A DNA stretch of 64,000 nucleotides from Streptomyces acidiscabies (GTDB lineage: Bacteria > Actinomycetota > Actinomycetes > Streptomycetales > Streptomycetaceae), in contig NZ_JAGJBY010000001.1 in the NCBI RefSeq assembly GCF_020010905.1, positions 4,112,001 to 4,176,000 of the forward strand. The letters are read 5' to 3'. The notes beneath the pieces are model-generated. The model was not told where the DNA came from. It searched no databases and saw nothing but the letters and a program-made list of their open reading frames with translations. Shown piece by piece: positions 8,738-15,843 of the stretch. Position numbers and translations under genes: made by a program. Each line of letters starts with the position of its first letter. The first letter of the stretch is position 1.

Positions 8738-9856
8738 ATGCCCCGTCGCATCCCGTCCGTCCACCGGCTCGCCACCCTGCTGACCGGCTACGCCCCCCAG
8801 CTCGGACCGCTCGTCGCGATACCCGGCGTCATGGTCGTCCTCGCGCTCGCCATCGGCGGCCCGCACCTCTCGGACAGCGCCTCCCAGCTCCTGTTCACCG
8901 GCGACTGGAGCCAGTTGCGCACCTGGGCGGCGCTGCTGCTCAAGACCGGCCTCACCGCGCTGGTCTTCCTCCCCGTGGCGGTCGCCGGACTTGTCGCCCA
9001 CAGCCTGGCCGGGCGGCCCGCAGTGGTGCCGGCGGCCGTGGGCGGTCTGACCGCCGCCGGTGTGCAGGCCGGGGTCCTCGCCGGGCTGGCCGCGGGGGTG
9101 TGCGCCGGTTTCGTCACCCTCGCGCTCGGACGTGCGCCGGTTCCCGCCCGGTGGCGCGGCGCCGCCTCGGCATGGCTGTTCCCCCTGGTGACGACCGTGG
9201 TCACCGCGTTCCTGGTCCTCGGGGTCGTCGGGGAACTGCTCAACTCCCTGAGCGGCCGGCTGCACGACGAACTGGCCTACCTCCAGTTCGAGAACGCCGT
9301 CGCCACCGGCCTCGTCCTCGGCGCCATGGCCTGCGCCGACCTCGGCGGGCTGGTCACCCGGACGGCCATCGGCTACGGCGCGGTGGAGCTGAGCGGCGGC
9401 GACCCGACGCGGTTCAGCACCCTCAACATGACGATGATGGCCGCCGTCATCGCGGCCGGCATGGTCCCCGCCCTCGCCCTGCCGCTGGCCACGCTGGTGC
9501 GGCGCGGCCTGTTCAGCGACGGGGAGCGCGGCTACGCCAAGGCGGGCTGGCTGCTCGGGGCGGCCTTCCTGCCCGAGGGCGCGGTGCCGTTCGCCCTCGC
9601 CGATCCGCTGCGGGTGATCCCGGCGTCCATGGCGGGCGGCGCGGTGACCGGCGCCCTCGTCATGATCCTCGGCCCGACCAGCAAGAGCCCGTACGGCGGT
9701 GCCTTCGGCCTCGGCGAGACCGGCCGGCCCCTCCTCTTCCTGCTCGCGGTCGCCGGCGGGGTCGTGATCACCGCCCTCGTCACCGTGGTGCTCAAGAGCC
9801 TGCGGCTCCCCGCTGCGGCCACGGTGACGGGCAAGGCCAAGGTCCTCGCGACCTAG
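8738..9856 (+). CDS. PTS fructose-type IIC-like membrane protein (orphan)
   Basis: This 372-residue protein has about nine hydrophobic segments. The start is ATG 8738 behind AGGAG. Family hallmarks of fructose-type EIIC permeases are visible: a GLVAHSLAGRPAVVPAAVGG loop, a degenerate GGPVNK-like loop (CADLGGLVTRTAIGYG), and a well-kept FLPEGAVPFALADPLRVIPA segment followed by GGAVTGALVMILG. No IIA or IIB domain is fused or adjacent. The protein would need a trans-acting IIB, or it may have lost phosphotransfer coupling. It lies between a protease and a glucanase with no sugar-kinase partner. Confidence 0.75.
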   Translation: MPRRIPSVHRLATLLTGYAPQLGPLVAIPGVMVVLALAIGGPHLSDSASQLLFTGDWSQLRTWAALLLKTGLTALVFLPVAVAGLVAHSLAGRPAVVPAAVGGLTAAGVQAGVLAGLAAGVCAGFVTLALGRAPVPARWRGAASAWLFPLVTTVVTAFLVLGVVGELLNSLSGRLHDELAYLQFENAVATGLVLGAMACADLGGLVTRTAIGYGAVELSGGDPTRFSTLNMTMMAAVIAAGMVPALALPLATLVRRGLFSDGERGYAKAGWLLGAAFLPEGAVPFALADPLRVIPASMAGGAVTGALVMILGPTSKSPYGGAFGLGETGRPLLFLLAVAGGVVITALVTVVLKSLRLPAAATVTGKAKVLAT

Positions 9857-9872
9857 CCTTTCCGACGGCAGG

Positions 9873-10598
9873 TCAGGGGGTGTAGGGGGTGTACGTGATC
9901 GAGGAGACCCTCAGGTACCTCGCGCCGTCCGCCGTGGCCCAGGTCGATTCGTCGGGGTTGCCCGGCCAGTCGCCGCCCACCGCGGTGTTGACGATGAAGC
10001 GCATCCCCACACCCTGGGGCGTGGTGTACCACTTGGTGCCGGTGATGGTGCCGTCCACCGCGAAGTCGATGTGGTCGGGCCACCAGGTGAACGAGTACGT
10101 GTGGTACGCGTTGGTCCAGCCCGAGGAGTTCGTCTTCGAGAACTGGGTCTGGGCGTTGTTGACGTCGTGGGACGTCTGGTAGACGGTGCCCGGGTTCTGG
10201 CCGACGATCTCGGCGGCGTCGAACTCCGGCAGCCACGGGTTCAGGTAGGCCGCCCAGACCGCGGGCAACAGGCCCCGGCCGCTGGGCATGTTCGCGGTGA
10301 AGCTGTAGGTGCCGTAGCCGTAGAGCGCCTTCGACTCCACCCGGCCCGAGTAGTACGTGCCGCCCGACCGGTTGGTCTTGATGACGAGGGTGTTGCCCTC
10401 GTACCAGACGTTGTTCGGCGTGTAGGTCTCCAACTCGTTGTTGGCGGTCCACCGGGCGTTGATGGTGTTCCAGGAGTTGACCGTCTGAGGGGAACCCCAG
10501 GACGCCGCGTCGGCGTGGGGCTGGCCCAGGAGAAACAGGGAAAGCGTCGCCAGGGCGACGGCTATCAGGCGTCCCGGTCTGACAAGTACCGACGACAT
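9873..10598 (-). CDS. Secreted GH16 beta-glucanase
   Basis: A 241-residue exported glycoside hydrolase. ATG 10598 has GGAG eight bases upstream and opens a signal peptide ending near ADAAS. The GH16 catalytic signature E-x-D-x-x-E is present as Glu125-Phe-Asp127-Ala-Ala-Glu130. The first Glu is the nucleophile and the last the acid/base. Aromatic-rich strands such as YHTYSFTWWPDHIDF match the jelly-roll core. Likely substrates are beta-1,3 or mixed-linked glucans (laminarin, lichenan), but the exact linkage cannot be read here. No carbohydrate-binding module is attached. Its own promoter lies at 10667-10695. Confidence 0.88.
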   Translation of the reverse strand: MSSVLVRPGRLIAVALATLSLFLLGQPHADAASWGSPQTVNSWNTINARWTANNELETYTPNNVWYEGNTLVIKTNRSGGTYYSGRVESKALYGYGTYSFTANMPSGRGLLPAVWAAYLNPWLPEFDAAEIVGQNPGTVYQTSHDVNNAQTQFSKTNSSGWTNAYHTYSFTWWPDHIDFAVDGTITGTKWYTTPQGVGMRFIVNTAVGGDWPGNPDESTWATADGARYLRVSSITYTPYTP

Positions 10599-10666
10599 CA
10601 CGGCTCCATTGCTCGGATGACATGGGGGGAGAGGGGGAACGATTCCTCGCTCCTCGTCATGACCGG

Positions 10667-10717
10667 AATGTAGGACTCCGTTCAACCTTTGACAAGATCC
10701 CCGACACGGATCGTGTC
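10667..10717 (-). promoter_or_regulatory. Promoter and operator-like palindrome of the GH16 gene
   Basis: On the minus strand TTGTCA (10695-10690) and TACATT (10672-10667) are separated by 17 bp, a good sigma-70-type pair about 70 bp upstream of the start codon. A palindrome GACACG-GAT-CGTGTC (10703-10717) lies eight bases upstream of the -35 box, a good place for a regulator. Confidence 0.6.
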
Positions 10718-10746
10718 CTGGCTTTTAGAGTCGAAGCCGGGGGCGG

Positions 10747-11532
10747 TCAGCCGGAGTTGTGGATGCGGCGCAGGAAGAGGCGGGTGCGTTCGTGGGCGGG
10801 GTCGGTCATGAGCTGCTCGGGCGGGCCGTCCTCCAGGACGGTTCCCTGGTCGAACATGACCAGCCGGTCCGCCGCCGAGCGCGCGAAACCCATCTCGTGC
10901 GTGACGACGATCATCGTCATGCCGTCGTCGACAAGTTCCTTCATCACGGCGATCACCTCGCCGACCATCTCCGGGTCCAGGGCGCTCGTCGGCTCGTCGA
11001 AGAGCATCAGCTCCGGCTGCATCGCGAGCGCGCGGGCGATGGCGACCCGCTGCTGCTGGCCGCCGGAGAGCGCCGACGGCCGTACCGATGCCTTGTCGCC
11101 GAGCCCCACCCGCTCCAGGAGTGCCCGCGCCCGCTCCCTGGCCTCGGCCTTCGGCACGCCGAGGACCTTCGCCGGAGCGACGGCCACGTTGTCGAGGGCG
11201 CTCAGGTGGGGGAAGAGGTTGAAGCGCTGGAAGACGAAGCCGATGTTGCGGCGGCGTTCGGCGATCACCGTCGGCCGTTCCTCCACGGGCCGCCCGCGAG
11301 AGGACCGGTAGCCCACCGGGCGGCCGTGCACGAGGATCTCGCCCTCGTCGATGCGCTCCAGGTGGTTGAGGCAGCGCAGGAAGGTGGTCTTGCCGGAGCC
11401 GGACGGCCCCACCACGACCACGACCTCGCGCTCTTGGACGTCCAGACAGACACCGTTCAGCACCCGGGCGTCGCCGAAGCGCTTGACCACTCCCCGGGCG
11501 GACATCACCGCCTGCCGCGTGACGGGCTCCAT
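10747..11532 (-). CDS. Polar amino-acid ABC importer, ATP-binding subunit
   Basis: The 261-residue ATPase energises an amino-acid importer (GlnQ/HisP group) at the inner face of the membrane. Walker A GPSGSGKTT is near residue 40, the ABC signature LSGGQQQR near residue 145 and Walker B LMLFDEPTSALDPE just after it. The D-loop and H-loop (VVTHEMGFA) are intact. The start codon follows the permease stop by one base, so translation is coupled. It is the last gene of the binding protein-permease-ATPase operon. Confidence 0.95.
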   Translation of the reverse strand: MEPVTRQAVMSARGVVKRFGDARVLNGVCLDVQEREVVVVVGPSGSGKTTFLRCLNHLERIDEGEILVHGRPVGYRSSRGRPVEERPTVIAERRRNIGFVFQRFNLFPHLSALDNVAVAPAKVLGVPKAEARERARALLERVGLGDKASVRPSALSGGQQQRVAIARALAMQPELMLFDEPTSALDPEMVGEVIAVMKELVDDGMTMIVVTHEMGFARSAADRLVMFDQGTVLEDGPPEQLMTDPAHERTRLFLRRIHNSG

Positions 11533-11533
11533 G

Positions 11534-12346
11534 TCAGTGGGCCTCCTTGCTCGCGAGCCCGCCGCCCATGAGCCGCTCCCGCAGCGAGGGGGTGGCGATC
11601 ACCCGGCCGGGATCGGCGAGTGCGCGCTCGATGAACCGCTGGACGACCGACCACACCGTGGTCAGCGCGAGGTAGTAGCAGGCGGCGACGAGGAAGATCT
11701 CGAAGGTCTTGAACGTCGCCGAGTTGATGGACTGCGCGGTCAGGAACATCTCCTGGAGACCGATGACCGACAGGAGGGACGTCGACTTCATCATCAGGTT
11801 GAACTCGTTGCCCAGCGGCGGAACGATGATCCGCAGCGCCTGGGGCAGCAGCACGACCCGCATGGTCGTCGCCGGGGTCATGCCCAGCGCCTGAGCGGCC
11901 TCCGACTGCCCCGGGTCGATGGCGTCGAACGCCGAGCGGAAGATCTCCGCCATGTACGCGGCCTCGTTCAGGGCGAGCGTCAGCGTGGCCGCCTGCACCA
12001 CGCCGAGCAGCACGAGCCCGCCGACCTGGAGGTCGCCGAACCGGTAGACGCCCGCCGCGGCGAGGCCGTTGTAGACGAGGACGAGCTGGACGAGCAGGGG
12101 CGTGCCGCGGATCAGCCAGACGTAGGTGCGGGCGCACCAGCGCACCGGGGCGAACCGGCTGCGCCGGGCCAGGGCGACGGCGAACCCGAGGACCACACCG
12201 AGGAGTTGGGCCACCACGGAGATGTAGACGGTGCGCCACAGGCCGTCGAGGAACGCGTCGGACGGTGAGAGCAGGTAGTGCCAGAAGAACGGCCAGTCGA
12301 AGCCGGCCGACTGCCCGGCGTCGGCGAGCGGGGTTGCGTGGGTCAC
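11534..12346 (-). CDS. Polar amino-acid ABC importer, permease subunit
   Basis: A 270-residue integral membrane protein of the HisM/GlnP family with about five to six membrane segments. The cytoplasmic EAA coupling loop is seen as EAAQALGMTPATTMRVVLLP followed by QALRIIVPPLGNEF. With a single permease gene, the transporter probably uses a homodimer. The gene lies between the binding-protein and ATPase genes and overlaps neither. Confidence 0.94.
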   Translation of the reverse strand: MTHATPLADAGQSAGFDWPFFWHYLLSPSDAFLDGLWRTVYISVVAQLLGVVLGFAVALARRSRFAPVRWCARTYVWLIRGTPLLVQLVLVYNGLAAAGVYRFGDLQVGGLVLLGVVQAATLTLALNEAAYMAEIFRSAFDAIDPGQSEAAQALGMTPATTMRVVLLPQALRIIVPPLGNEFNLMMKSTSLLSVIGLQEMFLTAQSINSATFKTFEIFLVAACYYLALTTVWSVVQRFIERALADPGRVIATPSLRERLMGGGLASKEAH

Positions 12347-12376
12347 GGGGGTCTCCCTCTGCGTGCCGGCCCGTCG

Positions 12377-13240
12377 TCAGCGGGAGATGTCGTCGCCGGT
12401 CAGGTTCCACTTGGTGAGGATCGACCCGTAGGTGCCGTCCCCCCGCACCGTGGCCAGCGCCTTGGTGAGCCCGTCGTGCAGGGCCGTGTCGCCCTTGCGG
12501 GTCGCGGCTCCCACCTTGATGCGGTTGAACGGCTGCCCGACGAGCGCGAAGGTGTCCGGCTGCTGCTTGAGGACGTACGCGGCGGTCTCCAGCGTCGTGC
12601 CGTAGGCGTCGACGAGTCCGATGCGCAGTTGCTGGAGGGCGTCGCTGTCCTTGGTGAACTGCCGGATGTCGATCTTCGGCTTTCCCGCCGCCGCGCACTG
12701 CGCGGACCGGTCGGTGAGGTACTGGACGACGGTCGTGCCCGTCTGCCCGGCCGCCTTCTTGCCGCACAGGTCGTCGGCCCCCTTGACAGCGCCCGCGTCC
12801 TTCTCGGCCACGACGAGGGTGTTGGAGGCGTACATGTAGGGGACGAAGTCGACGACCTTCTCCCGCTCGGGCTTGATGTAGAGCTGACTGATGATCACGT
12901 CGCACTGCTTGGCCCGCAGCGCCGGGATGATCCCGTTGAAGCTGGTGTTGGCCCAGTTCGCCCGGACCCCGAACGCGGCGGCCAGCGCGTCCCCGAGTTC
13001 GACCTCGGCGCCCGTCGGCTTCTGCGCGACGTCGTAGTAGGCCAGCGGCGGCGCGCTGATGTCCGAGCAGTAGGTGATCTGACCGTCCTTCATGAGCGCG
13101 CCCGCCGGGAGCTTGACGGACGCGGGCTTCGCGGCGGTGGCGGCGCCGCCCGAGTCCGCGCCGCAGCCGGTGAGGGCCAGGGCGGCCACGGCGGTCAGTA
13201 GGGGCAGCGATCGACGGGAGAAGGAGAGCGACCAGGCCAT
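12377..13240 (-). CDS. Polar amino-acid ABC importer, substrate-binding lipoprotein
   Basis: A 287-residue solute-binding protein of family 3. ATG 13240 follows an AGGGG site and gives a signal sequence with lipobox LTGC. The mature protein shows the family pattern ITYCSDISAPPLAYYD near the start, then DVIISQLYIKPEREKVVDFVPYMY. This is the region that contacts the amino-acid alpha-carboxylate and amine in relatives. The ligand is not determinable by eye. The divergent gamma-glutamyltransferase suggests glutamate, glutamine or a gamma-glutamyl compound. Confidence 0.93.
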   Translation of the reverse strand: MAWSLSFSRRSLPLLTAVAALALTGCGADSGGAATAAKPASVKLPAGALMKDGQITYCSDISAPPLAYYDVAQKPTGAEVELGDALAAAFGVRANWANTSFNGIIPALRAKQCDVIISQLYIKPEREKVVDFVPYMYASNTLVVAEKDAGAVKGADDLCGKKAAGQTGTTVVQYLTDRSAQCAAAGKPKIDIRQFTKDSDALQQLRIGLVDAYGTTLETAAYVLKQQPDTFALVGQPFNRIKVGAATRKGDTALHDGLTKALATVRGDGTYGSILTKWNLTGDDISR

Positions 13241-13289
13241 TTCCGAACCCCTTTGCGAGATCGCGCTGTTGCGCGACGCCAAAAGTCAG

Positions 13290-13318
13290 TGTCATAGTCG
13301 ATGACGTTGACTATGACA
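13290..13318. promoter_or_regulatory. Operator-like inverted repeat between ABC operon and ggt
   Basis: Perfect 10-bp arms TGTCATAGTC (13290-13299) and GACTATGACA (13309-13318) are separated by 9 bp. The site sits in the 183-bp gap between the divergent ABC and gamma-glutamyltransferase genes. It is positioned to control both, possibly through the TetR-family regulator at 15098. Confidence 0.65.
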
Positions 13319-13423
13319 GGGAAGCTAGGTTCGCCACTCTCGGACTGTCAAGAAGTTCCGTGTAACGCAGCGGTTAAAGAGGCCGCGTCACAGGCGGCCT
13401 CCGGTGCACCCGGAAAGGGAACG

Positions 13424-15040
13424 ATGTCCGCACTCACCGAACGTCCACTGGTCGCAGACGGCGGGAACTGGGCCGTCGCCACCCCGCACGCCACCGCCGG
13501 TGACACGGCGGCCGACGTCCTGCGCGGCGGCGGCAACGCGGTCGACGCGGCACTCGCCGCCGCCGCCATGCTCACCGTGGTCTACCCCAACCAGTGCTCC
13601 GTCGGCGGCGACCTGCTGGCCCTGGTGGGCACCCGCGACGGCGACATCCGCGTCGTCAACGCCAGTGGCCGCGCCCCGCGCGCCCTCGACGTACCGGCGC
13701 TGACGGCGGCGTACGACACGATGCCCGTCCTCGGCGCCCTGCCGGTCACCGTGCCCGGCGCGGTCGCGGGCTGGGGGGCGCTCGCCGAGACCTGGGGCAC
13801 CCGGCCGCTCGCCGCCGCGCTCGCCCCCGCCGAGGCCGCCGCCCGCGACGGGGTGCCCGTGGCCCCCGGCCTGGCCCGCGACCTCGCCCGGGAGAGCGCC
13901 CAGCTGGCGCGGGACCCCGGCATGCGGGGCGTGTTCTTCGCCGACGGCGAGGTCCTGACGGCCGGACAGACCCTGCGCCAGCCCCACCTCGCCCGCTCCC
14001 TCGCCCTGCTCGGCGCCGAGGGCCCCGCCGCGATGTACGGCGGAGAGGTGGGCGCGAGCCTGGTGAAGCTGCTCGCCGCGCAGGGCTCCGCGATGACCGA
14101 CGAGGACTTCGCCGCGCACACCGTGGAGCTCTCCCCGGCGCTCGCCGCCGAGTACGACGGCGTCGAGTACCTCTCGTCCGGCGCCAACTCCCAGGGCCGC
14201 TACTTCCTCCAGGGCCTCAAGGCGCTCGACGCGGTCCGCGCCGCCCGGGGACCGCTCGACCCCCTCGGCCGGGACGCCGGCCTGGTGGCCGCCGTCCTCG
14301 CGTGGGCCGCCGGCGACCGCGACCGGTACTGCGCCGACCCGGAGCACAGCGGCACACCGGCCGAACACCTGCTGTCCGACGCGTACGCGCTGCGCATCGC
14401 CGAACACGCGATGGCGGGCACGGCGACCGGCGTGCTTCCCGCGCGCAAGGCGTCCGGCGACACCGTCGCGGTGGTGGTGGCCGACGCCGACGGCACCTGG
14501 GTCTCCCTGATCCAGAGCGTCTTCCACGGCTTCGGCGCCGCCTTGCTCGACCCCGCGACCGGGATCGTCCTGCACAACCGGGGCGCCTCGTTCTCCCTCG
14601 ACCCCGCCTCGCCCAACCGGGCGGCCGGCGGGAAGCGCCCGCTGCACACGCTCATGCCGGTCCTGGTCCGCGCGGGCGGCGAACTCGTCGGCGCGCACGG
14701 CGCCATGGGCGGACGCGCGCAGCCCCAGGTCCACACCCACCTGGCCCTTCAGCTCGCCGCCGGTTCCTCCCCCGGGCACGCGGTGGCGGCGCCGCGCTGG
14801 GCCCTCGGCGCCATGGAGGCGGGGGTGACGACCGGCGCGGGCGTCGTGGCCGTCGAACACGGCGTCCCCGCCGAGGCCGGCCGCGCGATCGAGGAGGCCG
14901 GATTCACCACCCGGCCGCTCGGCGCCCACGACGACGAGGTGGGCCACGGGCAACTGGTCCGGCTGGTGCCCACATCCGGCGGGCCGCACCTGACGGCCGC
15001 GGCCGACCCGCGCGCGGACGGTTCCGCGGTCGCGGGCTGA
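13424..15040 (+). CDS. Gamma-glutamyltransferase family protein
   Basis: A 538-residue Ntn-hydrolase of the gamma-glutamyltranspeptidase family. ATG 13424 follows GGAAAGGGA. The N-terminal GGNAVDAALAAAAMLTVVYP segment is typical. The likely autoprocessing nucleophile is Thr347 in SGDTVAVVV, followed by VSLIQSVFHGFGAALLDP and a G-M-G-G-like AMGGRAQPQ loop. No signal peptide is visible, so it resembles intracellular YwrD-type members rather than the secreted enzyme. It would hydrolyse or transfer gamma-glutamyl groups from glutathione-like or gamma-glutamyl amino compounds, matching the divergent amino-acid importer. Confidence 0.9.
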   Translation: MSALTERPLVADGGNWAVATPHATAGDTAADVLRGGGNAVDAALAAAAMLTVVYPNQCSVGGDLLALVGTRDGDIRVVNASGRAPRALDVPALTAAYDTMPVLGALPVTVPGAVAGWGALAETWGTRPLAAALAPAEAAARDGVPVAPGLARDLARESAQLARDPGMRGVFFADGEVLTAGQTLRQPHLARSLALLGAEGPAAMYGGEVGASLVKLLAAQGSAMTDEDFAAHTVELSPALAAEYDGVEYLSSGANSQGRYFLQGLKALDAVRAARGPLDPLGRDAGLVAAVLAWAAGDRDRYCADPEHSGTPAEHLLSDAYALRIAEHAMAGTATGVLPARKASGDTVAVVVADADGTWVSLIQSVFHGFGAALLDPATGIVLHNRGASFSLDPASPNRAAGGKRPLHTLMPVLVRAGGELVGAHGAMGGRAQPQVHTHLALQLAAGSSPGHAVAAPRWALGAMEAGVTTGAGVVAVEHGVPAEAGRAIEEAGFTTRPLGAHDDEVGHGQLVRLVPTSGGPHLTAAADPRADGSAVAG

Positions 15041-15097
15041 CACCGCGCCAGGGTGCGCGACCATGGGAGGCACCACCGACGTGAGGGGGAAGGACCC

Positions 15098-15811
15098 ATG
15101 ACGGGCAAAGGCACCGGGCGAACCGGCAGAGCGAGCCGGAGCCGGCTGCCGCGCGGCACCCTGAGCCAGGAGCTGATCGTCCGGGCGGCACTGCGGGTCG
15201 CGGACTCCACCGGGGTGGAGAAACTGACGTTCCAGGCCCTCGGCCGGGAGCTGTCCGCCCACCCGACGGCGATCTACCGGCACTTCCGCAGCAAGGACGA
15301 ACTGCTCCTCGCCCTCATCGACGCCCTGCACGAGGAGGCGCTCGCCGCCACCCCGCCGCCCACCGACGACTGGGCCCACGACCTCATGCAGATCGCGGTC
15401 CACACCCACGCGGCGTTCCTGCGCCACCCCCGGGTGGGGGCCCTGGCCGCCGCGCGCACCGCACGCCGGGAGAACGAGTTCCGGTCCGTGGAGCGCAAAC
15501 TCGACTGCATGCGCCGGGCCGGGCTCGACGGCGCCGAAGCCGCCCGGTACTACCGGGTCTTCGCCGACCTGGTGCTGGCCTACAGCGCCATGGACGCGAG
15601 CCTCGCCATCCTCGCCCCGGACCTGCGGGACGCCGACCTGCACGCCTGGAAGTCGGACTACCTCAGGCTGCCGGCCGACACGTACCCCAACATCGCCCGG
15701 ACCGCGCCGCAGTTCGTGGAACTCGACGACCCGCAGAACTTCGTGACGGCCGTCCAGGCGGTCATCGACATGGTCCGGGCGAGGACCGAGCGCGGGGCCC
15801 GGCACACCTGA
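15098..15811 (+). CDS. TetR-family transcriptional regulator
   Basis: A 237-residue repressor-type protein. ATG 15098 is preceded by GAGGGGGAAGGA. The N-terminal helix-turn-helix spans about residues 25-72 (LTFQALGRELSAHPTAIYRHFRSKDELL). The C-terminal ligand domain is Arg/Ala-rich and resembles the TetR_C group found in many Streptomyces regulators. It is 57 bp after the gamma-glutamyltransferase gene and probably cotranscribed. Its likely target is the palindrome at 13290. The stop codon lies inside the terminator hairpin at 15792. Confidence 0.9.
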   Translation: MTGKGTGRTGRASRSRLPRGTLSQELIVRAALRVADSTGVEKLTFQALGRELSAHPTAIYRHFRSKDELLLALIDALHEEALAATPPPTDDWAHDLMQIAVHTHAAFLRHPRVGALAAARTARRENEFRSVERKLDCMRRAGLDGAEAARYYRVFADLVLAYSAMDASLAILAPDLRDADLHAWKSDYLRLPADTYPNIARTAPQFVELDDPQNFVTAVQAVIDMVRARTERGARHT

Positions 15812-15831
15812 TCAGGTGCGCCGGGCCCCGC
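15792..15831. terminator. Bidirectional terminator hairpin between convergent genes
   Basis: GCGGGGCCCGGC (15792-15803) pairs with GCCGGGCCCCGC (15820-15831). After one mismatch an inner CACCT/AGGTG stem closes on a GATC loop. It overlaps the TetR stop codon and lies just before the 3' end of the convergent GH74 gene, so it can serve both. Confidence 0.85.
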
Positions 15832-15843
15832 CCGGACCCTGGA

